This document shows positions 48,349 through 54,661 of a stretch of DNA of 54,661 nt, in pieces. The notes beneath the pieces were generated by a model, which searched no databases, was not told where the DNA came from, and saw only the letters and a list, made by a program, of their open reading frames with translations. Location: the IMG/VR virus record IMGVR_UViG_3300021962_000133, positions 1 through 54,661 of that record; one strand, given 5' to 3'. Position numbers and translations under genes: made by a program. This DNA is from a virus. Position 1 is the first letter of the stretch. Each line of letters begins with the position of its first letter.

Positions 48349-50028
48349 ATGAGCACAATTAACTCTCTTTTAGAATCCACTACTGGTTGGCAGTCAGCTC
48401 AAACTGATGCTGTCCGCTTAGCCTCTAGGTGGGAAAAATCAGGTCTTTTAGAAGGACTTGAAGACACAAACCGCAATACAATGGCGGTATTATTAGAAAA
48501 CCAAGCTAAGCAATTAGTAGTTGAAGCTAACACTACAGCTGGTACTTCTGACTTCACAAACGGTACTGGTGCCCAATGGGCTGGTATCGCCTTACCAATG
48601 GTTCGTAAGGTATTTGGTCAGATTGCTGCTAAAGAATTTGTTAGTGTTCAGCCAATGTCATTGCCAGCTGGTTTAGTATTCTTCTTAGATTACCAATATG
48701 GTACTAACAAAAAAGCTCCAGGAGCTGGTTTGTCAGACGGTGATAGCTTGTATGGTACTCCAACAGCTAACTTTGGTAACGCTGCTTCTGGTGGTTTGTA
48801 TGGTGCTGGCCGTTTTGGTTATTCTATTAACCAATTCAGTTCTTCATTAGTAGGAGCTACTATTACTTCAGCTTCTTATGCTGATGTTGATTTTGATACT
48901 AATTTTACAGCTTCTATTGTTGGTGGTGTTGATTCAGCTCTCTTAACTGTTAAGAAATTTACTTTTGCCACTTCATCATTAACTTTTGGTGGTGTTGTAA
49001 ACTTTGATGTTAATGGTATTTCGGCTTTCGCTATTGAATCTGGTTCAGGTGCTACTGTAACTCCAAGCCAAGTATTAGGTCAATTTACTAAAATTAACGG
49101 TGGTAATATTGAATTCTTTGTAACTGCTTCTAGCACAGGTATTGCTCCTAACGCTGATGGTACTTACAAAATTTACTACAATAGACAAGATACTATCCGT
49201 AACCGTGGTGATTTTGAAGATCAGAACCCATTTGCTTTACAAGCTAACGCTAATGATTCTGTAACAATTCCAATTCCACAAATTAACATCCAGTTAAGAA
49301 ATGAAACTATCTCAGCTAAGACTCGTAAGTTAAAAGCTCAGTGGACACCTGAATTCGCTCAAGATTTGAACGCTTATCAGAATGTTGACGCTGAAGCTGA
49401 ATTAACTTCTATTTTAAGCGAGTACATTTCTATGGAAATTGATCTTGAAATCTTAGGTATGTTGATTGAAAATGCCGCTACAACTGACTTCTGGTCAGCT
49501 AAAGTTGGTAACCAAATCAATGCTACTCAAACTGGATTCAATTCTAACACAGCTGGTGTTTATTACACTCAAATGTCTTGGTTCCAAACAATTGGTATTA
49601 AGTTGCAGAAACTTTCTAACATTATTCACCAGAGAACCTTACGTGGTGGTGCTAACTTCTTAGTATGTTCTCCAGCTGTAGGTACTGTATTAGAATCAAT
49701 CCCAGGATTTGCTGCTGATTCAGCTGCTGATGCTGATGCTATGAAGTATGCGTTTGGTGTTCAGAAAATTGGTTCATTGAACAGCCGCTATAAAGTTTAC
49801 AAAAACCCATACATGACACAAAACGTGATCTTGTTAGGTTTCCGTGGAACTCAGTTCTTGGAAGCTGGTGCTGTCTATGCTCCATACATTCCATTGATCA
49901 TGACTCCATTAGTGTACGATCCTGATACCTTCACTCCAAACAAAGGTATTATGACTCGTTATGCTAAGAAGATGATTCGTCCTGAATTCTATGCTAACTT
50001 GTTTGTTTCTGATTTAAACATTGTCTAA
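48349..50028 (+). CDS. 23: Major capsid protein, T4 gp23 family (559 aa)
   Basis: The N-terminus MSTINSLLESTTGWQSAQTD, then TRNTMAVLLENQAKQL-like residues (TNRNTMAVLLENQAKQLVVE), ALPMVRKVFGQIAAKEFVSV and the C-terminal KKMIRPEFYANLFVSD are characteristic of gp23. The expected protease cut that removes the delta peptide may lie after Glu59 (L-V-V-E|A), close to the T4 site after residue 65. The gene uses more C-ending codons than its neighbours, as in highly expressed genes. A strong terminator follows. Confidence 0.9.
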   Translation: MSTINSLLESTTGWQSAQTDAVRLASRWEKSGLLEGLEDTNRNTMAVLLENQAKQLVVEANTTAGTSDFTNGTGAQWAGIALPMVRKVFGQIAAKEFVSVQPMSLPAGLVFFLDYQYGTNKKAPGAGLSDGDSLYGTPTANFGNAASGGLYGAGRFGYSINQFSSSLVGATITSASYADVDFDTNFTASIVGGVDSALLTVKKFTFATSSLTFGGVVNFDVNGISAFAIESGSGATVTPSQVLGQFTKINGGNIEFFVTASSTGIAPNADGTYKIYYNRQDTIRNRGDFEDQNPFALQANANDSVTIPIPQINIQLRNETISAKTRKLKAQWTPEFAQDLNAYQNVDAEAELTSILSEYISMEIDLEILGMLIENAATTDFWSAKVGNQINATQTGFNSNTAGVYYTQMSWFQTIGIKLQKLSNIIHQRTLRGGANFLVCSPAVGTVLESIPGFAADSAADADAMKYAFGVQKIGSLNSRYKVYKNPYMTQNVILLGFRGTQFLEAGAVYAPYIPLIMTPLVYDPDTFTPNKGIMTRYAKKMIRPEFYANLFVSDLNIV

Positions 50029-50055
50029 TCAGAGACTAGCATAATTCCTTAAAAG

Positions 50056-50086
50056 AGCCCAAGCGCAAGCTTGGGCTTCTTTTTTT
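50056..50086 (+). terminator. Strong Rho-independent terminator after capsid gene
   Basis: AGCCCAAGC and GCTTGGGCT form a perfect 9-bp stem capped by a GCAA (GNRA-type) tetraloop, followed by TCTTTTTTT. It ends the capsid message; a late octamer follows within 2 nt. Confidence 0.9.
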
Positions 50087-50087
50087 A

Positions 50088-50095
50088 TATTTATA
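50088..50095 (+). promoter_or_regulatory. Late-promoter-like octamer TATTTATA
   Basis: It follows the capsid terminator immediately and ends 15 nt before the phoH ATG at 50111. Confidence 0.65.
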
Positions 50096-50110
50096 ATAGA
50101 ATATACCGTT

Positions 50111-50785
50111 ATGGAAGATGTTTTTAAAGAAAAGCGTAGGCCTAAAAATCCAATTCGCTTCCAAATTAGTTTAAATGAAGAACAAAAGACAGCAAAATCT
50201 TTAATTTTAAGTAATACTATTACTGTTATAACAGGACTAGCTGGTTCAGGTAAAACTTTAGCTGCTTGCCAAGCAGGTTTAGATTTATTATTTAACAGAG
50301 AAGTAGAAAAAATTATTGTGGCTAGACCTGTAGTAACAGCTAAAGAAGAAATAGGATTTCTTCCAGGTGGATTAAAAGACAAATTAGATCCTTTTATAGC
50401 TCCTATATATGATAATATGTATAGATTATATAATAAGGAAAAAATTGACAAAGAATTTGCTGACGGAAGAATTGAAATTATACCTTTTGCTTTTATGAGA
50501 GGTAGAAATTTCTCAAATTCATTTATTATTCTTGATGAAGCACAGAACATTACAGATACCCAAATGGAATTAGCAATAACACGTTTATGTGAGGGATCAA
50601 AAATGGCTATTGTTGGTGATACAGGTCAAATAGACTTAAGAGATAAAAAAGACAGTGGTTTATTTTTTTTAACAAAAGCTATAGCACATTCTATTAATGG
50701 TGTATCATATGTTCATTTAAAAACTAATCATAGACATCCAATTGTTGAACCAATATTAGAAATATATAAACAACTTAGAAACTAG
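50111..50785 (+). CDS. phoH: PhoH-like P-loop ATPase (224 aa)
   Basis: The PhoH signature is clear: TGLAGSGKTLAACQAGLDLL (Walker A, 41-49), ARPVVTAKEEIGFLPGGLKD (about 71-90), SFIILDEAQN (Walker B, 137-146) and the C-terminal LKTNHRHPIVEPIL. PhoH-type proteins are common in marine and freshwater phages; the role, perhaps RNA handling or phosphate stress, is unsettled. It lies between terminator and neck genes with its own late octamer. Confidence 0.87.
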   Translation: MEDVFKEKRRPKNPIRFQISLNEEQKTAKSLILSNTITVITGLAGSGKTLAACQAGLDLLFNREVEKIIVARPVVTAKEEIGFLPGGLKDKLDPFIAPIYDNMYRLYNKEKIDKEFADGRIEIIPFAFMRGRNFSNSFIILDEAQNITDTQMELAITRLCEGSKMAIVGDTGQIDLRDKKDSGLFFLTKAIAHSINGVSYVHLKTNHRHPIVEPILEIYKQLRN

Positions 50786-50788
50786 CCA

Positions 50789-50796
50789 TATTTATA
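50789..50796 (+). promoter_or_regulatory. Late-promoter-like octamer TATTTATA
   Basis: It ends 9 nt before the ATG at 50806, the only copy with this intermediate spacing. Confidence 0.6.
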
Positions 50797-50805
50797 CAAA
50801 ATAGT

Positions 50806-52332
50806 ATGGCTACTTCAGGAACTTATACATACGCAGTCTCAACAGCTGATTTATCCCCAGTACCAGGTAATACACCTTTTGGTTATTATGACCAAGATCC
50901 TTCATTTCAAAATGATGCTCAAAGAGCATGTTTTTTTGTAACTCGTCGTTTAGGATTTGGTACAGTTGATGTTGAATTATGCGATTTTCAAATATATGCT
51001 GCTTATGAAGAAGCAGTAACAACTTATGGTAATGAAGTTTACCAATATAAAATTCAATCAAATTATTTATCTTTAGAAGGATCTCCAACAGATACTTTTT
51101 TATGTGAATATAATATAACTTATTTTACAGCTTCTGTTAATTTCTCCTCAGCTTCTGTAGCTACTTGGTCAGAAGTTGACAGTGATGGTGCTTTATCTCA
51201 ATCTATAGCTGATGGACTAATATATAAAATATCAGGTAGTTATTTACCTTCAATGTCTATGGCTGATCCATTAATGGCTTATGCTTTTTCTATTCAAAAT
51301 TGTGGAAAAGTATTAAATCAATATACATATATTAGTGGATCTTTAATAAATTTCTTTATAACAGACACAACACTTGGTGGTAAAAATCAAACTGTAAATT
51401 ATATTAAGTTCAAATCGGCATATAATTTAACAAATAAACTAATTAAACCTGGTTTAGTTACAGGACTTATTAAAGTTGCCGACTCATATGGCCAACAAAG
51501 TAATATGGGCGCTATCCCGATTTATCGAGGAAAACTTGATTTAGAACATAATAAACAAGTATATGATATGAACGCTTGGGCTCAAGCTAGTGCTAGTATT
51601 AGTCCAAATGATGGTATTGAGATTACTCGTGTATTTTATGACGCTCCACCTCCAATTACACAATATTATGATCCTTATTTAGGATTAGGAGGTGTACCTG
51701 GTTACGCTGATAGTATTGGATTAAATGCTTCTTACCCAGGTTCTAACTTTATGATGTGGCCAATTTATTTTGATATTGAACGTATTCAACAAATTGAAAT
51801 GTCACGTGAAGTAAGAACTAATGGTTATTCTTTTAATATAGTTGATAATCAATTAACAATATTCCCAATTCCTTATGATGAAGGTAATGGTGGAGCTGGT
51901 ACATTAAGATTTGAGTATAGAAAACTTTCTGATGTATTTAGAGTTACTGCTGGAAAACCTTCAGGATCAATTACAGAACCACCAGTAGTTACAGACATGA
52001 TGAGAGTACCATATTCTAATCCTGTATATTCTAATATTAATTCTGTAGGTAGAAGTTGGGTTATGCGTTATACTTTAGCTTTATGTAAAGAAACATTAGG
52101 ATATATTAGAGGAAAATACCCATCTGCTACATTACCAGGTGTTGGAGCTATGTCTTCTGGTGACTTAATATCAGACGCAAAAACAGAAAAAACTGACTTA
52201 TTAACTCAACTAAGAGAAATACTAGATTCAGTATCTACTCAGAAACAACTTGAAAGAAAAGCATTAGAAGCTCAATCTGAACAAGATGCTTTAAATAAAA
52301 TTCCATTTATATCACCAATTTATATAATGTAA
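50806..52332 (+). CDS. Virion neck/structural protein, gp13-like position (508 aa)
   Basis: The N-terminus (MATSGTYTYAVSTADLSPVP) is followed by FQNDAQRACFFVTRRLGFGT and VELCDFQIYAAYEEAVTTYG (about 35-75), a pattern of head-tail connector proteins. The C-terminal half contains FMMWPIYFDIERIQQIEMSR and MRYTLALCKETLGYIRGKYP, then a helical tail. It is longer than T4 gp13 (309 aa). Its place directly before gp14- and gp15-like genes supports a neck role; the identity is moderate. Confidence 0.58.
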   Translation: MATSGTYTYAVSTADLSPVPGNTPFGYYDQDPSFQNDAQRACFFVTRRLGFGTVDVELCDFQIYAAYEEAVTTYGNEVYQYKIQSNYLSLEGSPTDTFLCEYNITYFTASVNFSSASVATWSEVDSDGALSQSIADGLIYKISGSYLPSMSMADPLMAYAFSIQNCGKVLNQYTYISGSLINFFITDTTLGGKNQTVNYIKFKSAYNLTNKLIKPGLVTGLIKVADSYGQQSNMGAIPIYRGKLDLEHNKQVYDMNAWAQASASISPNDGIEITRVFYDAPPPITQYYDPYLGLGGVPGYADSIGLNASYPGSNFMMWPIYFDIERIQQIEMSREVRTNGYSFNIVDNQLTIFPIPYDEGNGGAGTLRFEYRKLSDVFRVTAGKPSGSITEPPVVTDMMRVPYSNPVYSNINSVGRSWVMRYTLALCKETLGYIRGKYPSATLPGVGAMSSGDLISDAKTEKTDLLTQLREILDSVSTQKQLERKALEAQSEQDALNKIPFISPIYIM

Positions 52333-52335
52333 AAT

Positions 52336-52941
52336 ATGCCAGGTGTATTTTTTAGACCTCCAGGACAAGATGTAACAACTCCAGGTGATTATCAAGCGTC
52401 AGCTACTAATCCTGATGGTTTAGCTCGTCCTACTCCATTTGCACCTGGTGATGATGTTAATCTCCAAATATCTTCTATAACAGAAGGATATAAAAGATTA
52501 CAATCTATTCAGGTAGCTTATTATAAAATGATACCTGCTCAATCTAAAACAAACATATATGGTGAATCTTTAGTTAAATATTACTATGAACCAGTTATGG
52601 TTAAATGTTATCTTGAAAGAGGTGATGAAACTTATGTAATTGAAGAATATGGTCCTGATAATAGTCAACAAATTAAATTTTTCTTTGTTCATGTTATGTT
52701 AGAACAAATTGGTTTATTACCTCAAGTTGGAGATATAGTTTTAGATAGAGAAAGATATTATGAAATTCATAATGTTAATGAAAATTTAATTGATTTTGGA
52801 AATGATAATGATTATTTAATGAATGCTAATAATTTTGATGAAGCTCCTTTATTTAAACGTGGACAAAGTATAGTATTTGAATTAGATGGTCATATGAGTA
52901 GAGTTACAAAATTAAATTTATTACCATATAAATTACAATAA
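52336..52941 (+). CDS. Neck protein, T4 gp14-like (201 aa)
   Basis: It starts MPGVFFRPPGQDVTTPGDYQ, with conserved-looking IYGESLVKYYYEPVMVKCYL, MLEQIGLLPQVGDIVLDRER and YYEIHNVNENLIDFGN (about 72-155), typical of gp14-type neck proteins that close the filled head. It starts 3 nt after the previous stop, and its end overlaps the next start by 1 nt. Confidence 0.65.
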   Translation: MPGVFFRPPGQDVTTPGDYQASATNPDGLARPTPFAPGDDVNLQISSITEGYKRLQSIQVAYYKMIPAQSKTNIYGESLVKYYYEPVMVKCYLERGDETYVIEEYGPDNSQQIKFFFVHVMLEQIGLLPQVGDIVLDRERYYEIHNVNENLIDFGNDNDYLMNANNFDEAPLFKRGQSIVFELDGHMSRVTKLNLLPYKLQ

Positions 52942-54164
52942 TGGCTCAATATAGAAAACCCGTACCAAAAACACCCCAACAGGCATTACATGAGACAATA
53001 GTCTCATATGATCCTACTTATGGTAAACAGCCATTAGAAGTACCTAATAGAGGTTATAACACATCAACAAAAGGAGATTCAACTAAAGACTTTTCAGTTG
53101 GATTAATGGACATTGATTCAGCTGTTATAAATTATATTAATGATTATATTAGACCAACAGTTACTCAAGATGGTGAACAAGTAGCAGTACCAACAATATA
53201 TGCTTATCCAGAACGATGGGTAGCTATTCAAAAAGAAGGTTTTTTAAGAGATGCTAATAGCAGAATTTTAACACCATTAATTGTTTTAAAACGAGATAAT
53301 ATTGAAAGAAATAGAAGTTTAAGTTGGAAATTAGATGGTAATAAAGCTCAAAATGTACATATATTTGATGTTCCTTATACTAAAAAGAACTCATATGATA
53401 ATTTTGATATTTTAACTAATAGAATCCCTGTTAGAGAAAAAAGAGTAGTAGTTGTTCCTGATTATGTTACAATAACTTATTCTTGTATAATTTATACTAA
53501 CTATATTGAACAAATAAATAAAGTAATTGAAGCTATTCAATACGCTTCAAATGCTTATTGGGGAGATAAAAACAGATTTCAATTTAGAGCTATAGTTGAT
53601 TCATTTTCAACAGTAACTGAATATACAAGTGATAATGATAGAACTTCTAGTGCTAAATTTAATATTACTTTAAATGGATATATAATACCTGATAGTATAA
53701 ATAAAAATTTATCTACAGATCTTAAATATTTTACTAAAGCTCAAATAGTTATAGAGGACTATGTTGTTGATAATTTACTAGATGCTTCTACTCCTAATAG
53801 AAGACAAAGAGTAATCCAATCTCAACTAATACCAACCCCAGTTATAAGTGATCAAATTGACCCAGCCGTGTTAAACTATTTAAATACAAATAAAACAATA
53901 TTAGGTACAGTAACATCAGTTAATACCTTTTTTGTAGTAGGAGTTATATTAGCAGCTCCTTCTCCATTAGTAACCACATCACCAGATAATTTTTTGGTGA
54001 CTGTTAATTCAACAATTGTTCCTAGAACATCTGTAATTAGTATAACACAATCTGGTCCAACACAAGTAGATGTTGTTTTAAACATTAACCCAGCATCTCC
54101 ATATTATATAGGTTACGAATTACAATCTTCTGATATAGTAACAATAACAGGTAAATTTGAATAA
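52941..54164 (+). CDS. Tail-completion/sheath-stabiliser protein, gp15-like (407 aa)
   Basis: The central domain contains VPTIYAYPERWVAIQKEGFL, RVVVVPDYVTITYSCIIYTN and YIEQINKVIEAIQYASNAYW (about 85-210), the arrangement of T4 gp15-type proteins that cap the tail tube and join it to the neck. The C-terminal ~100 residues are an additional beta-rich domain (TVTSVNTFFVVGVILAAPSP). It directly follows the gp14-like gene, as in T4. Moderate confidence in the T4 counterpart. Confidence 0.6.
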   Translation: MAQYRKPVPKTPQQALHETIVSYDPTYGKQPLEVPNRGYNTSTKGDSTKDFSVGLMDIDSAVINYINDYIRPTVTQDGEQVAVPTIYAYPERWVAIQKEGFLRDANSRILTPLIVLKRDNIERNRSLSWKLDGNKAQNVHIFDVPYTKKNSYDNFDILTNRIPVREKRVVVVPDYVTITYSCIIYTNYIEQINKVIEAIQYASNAYWGDKNRFQFRAIVDSFSTVTEYTSDNDRTSSAKFNITLNGYIIPDSINKNLSTDLKYFTKAQIVIEDYVVDNLLDASTPNRRQRVIQSQLIPTPVISDQIDPAVLNYLNTNKTILGTVTSVNTFFVVGVILAAPSPLVTTSPDNFLVTVNSTIVPRTSVISITQSGPTQVDVVLNINPASPYYIGYELQSSDIVTITGKFE

Positions 54165-54166
54165 TA

Positions 54167-54661
54167 ATGGGTGGACAAATAAAAGGTAAACAGTTAGTAA
54201 CAGATTTACACTTATCTGGGTCATTAACAATGACTGGAAGTATAGTAATTTCAGGTTCAAATCCTTTAACTATAGTAGGTTTACAAAATAATCCAAGTCC
54301 TAATTATAATTTAACTTATAATAACGTAACAGGAATTGTTTCTTATGGAGTAGCTTCATCAGGAATATCAGGTTCAAGTGGTTCATCAGGATCATCAGGC
54401 AGCTCTGGATCTTCAGGTAGTTCAGGATCAAGTGGAAGTTCAGGGTCATCTGGCTCAAGTGGTTCTTCTGGTTCAAGCGGCTCAAGTGGTTCTTCTGGCT
54501 CAAGTGGTTCTTCTGGTTCTTCTGGATCAAGTGGTTCAAGCGGCTCAAGTGGTTCTTCTGGTTCTTCTGGATCAAGTGGTTCTTCTGGTTCTTCTGGTTC
54601 TTCTGGTTCTTCTGGTTCTTCTGGTTCTTCTGGTTCTTCTGGTTCTTCTGGTTCTTCTGGT
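54167..54661 (+). CDS. Collagen-like (Gly-Ser-Ser)n protein, truncated by window end
   Basis: The N-terminal ~62 residues (MGGQIKGKQLVTDLHLSGSL ... NLTYNNVTGIVSYGVAS) are a short beta-rich attachment domain. From about residue 65 the sequence is almost pure Gly-Ser-Ser triplets, at least 30 of them, to the last base of the window. Gly-X-Y triplets in phage proteins often form a trimeric collagen-like fibre shaft, here with Ser at both X and Y. The frame stays open (165 codons so far), so a C-terminal tip domain must lie outside. Probably a fibre or decoration protein. Confidence 0.7.
   Translation, partial: MGGQIKGKQLVTDLHLSGSLTMTGSIVISGSNPLTIVGLQNNPSPNYNLTYNNVTGIVSYGVASSGISGSSGSSGSSGSSGSSGSSGSSGSSGSSGSSGSSGSSGSSGSSGSSGSSGSSGSSGSSGSSGSSGSSGSSGSSGSSGSSGSSGSSGSSGSSGSSGSSG
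54364..54661 (+). repeat. 9-nt tandem repeat array encoding (GSS)n
   Basis: Units of GGTTCTTCT, GGATCAAGT, GGCTCAAGT and similar alternate from about 54364. From 54578 to the window end the array is a perfect run of GGTTCTTCT, just over nine copies. Such a run is prone to slippage and to assembly collapse. Confidence 0.85.

Noticed and set aside
54300-54575. Opposite-strand reading frame across the GSS repeat
   Set aside because: It is a low-complexity mirror of the repeat (Lys/Asn/His/Leu rich) with no leader signal; the + strand frame has an ATG, a normal N-terminal domain and the neighbours' orientation.

Overview
The window is a 54.7 kb piece of a lytic, T4-type (myovirus) phage genome. 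It is strongly AT-rich, uses mostly A/T-ending codons, and packs genes with 1-4 nt stop/start overlaps. The assignment rests on recognisable T4 core proteins: large terminase, portal, prohead protease, acidic core/scaffold, major capsid protein, gp25- and gp6-type baseplate wedge proteins, gp61-type primase and a gp55-type late sigma factor. Shine-Dalgarno sites are rare, and many genes instead have A/T-only leaders. A low-GC host such as a member of the Bacteroidota would fit, but the host cannot be settled from the sequence. No tRNA, rRNA, integrase or CRISPR was seen.

Layout. (1) 1-2.46 kb, + strand: an early-type region of tiny genes. Most have their own near-identical promoter/leader repeat; the genes include three 34-35 aa membrane peptides and a triple AT-hook protein. 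(2) 2.7-5.1 kb, - strand: small unknown genes plus an exported SGNH hydrolase. (3) 5.1-7.5 kb, +: glutaredoxin, HD-domain protein and late sigma factor. (4) 7.5-23.6 kb, +: tail and baseplate module, including an M23 peptidase/lysozyme-like fusion, gp25, gp6, a 1758-aa structural protein and a pair of paralogues. (5) 23.6-25.8 kb: GIY-YIG-like protein, primase and a Cas4/RecB-like nuclease. (6) 25.8-35.9 kb: a run of otherwise unrelated proteins, most starting with the same kind of 10-15 residue tag ending in L-x-E. (7) 36.0-39.8 kb: FAD oxidoreductase, P-loop kinase, tagged protein and an overlapping spanin-like pair. (8) 39.8-50.1 kb: terminase, portal, core proteins, protease, scaffold and capsid. 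(9) 50.1-54.7 kb: PhoH, neck/tail-completion proteins and the start of a (Gly-Ser-Ser)n protein that runs off the window.

The most interesting system is region 6. The shared tag (for example MIKLVDILFE, MINLLDILNE, MKLVSLLVE, MIRLINLLLE) looks like the T4 capsid-targeting sequence: an N-terminal peptide that carries internal proteins into the prohead and is cut after L/I-x-E by the gp21 protease. The gp21-like protease and scaffold are encoded in this window. If this is right, the phage loads about twelve different proteins into its head for injection. They include a P-loop kinase, a 5'-nucleotidase-like HAD protein, a nucleotidyltransferase/nucleotidyltransferase/metalloprotease fusion and several basic Cys-rich proteins. 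One member sits in a promoter-gene-terminator cassette that has left a duplicated gene end behind, which suggests the cargo set turns over by insertion.

A second system is transcriptional. The octamer TATTTATA, the exact reverse complement of the T4 late promoter TATAAATA, lies just upstream of most late genes that have room for a promoter. Its distance to the start codon is either 3-5 nt or 13-16 nt in all but one promoter-proximal case. It is the natural candidate recognition site for the gp55-type sigma factor encoded at 6700-7464.
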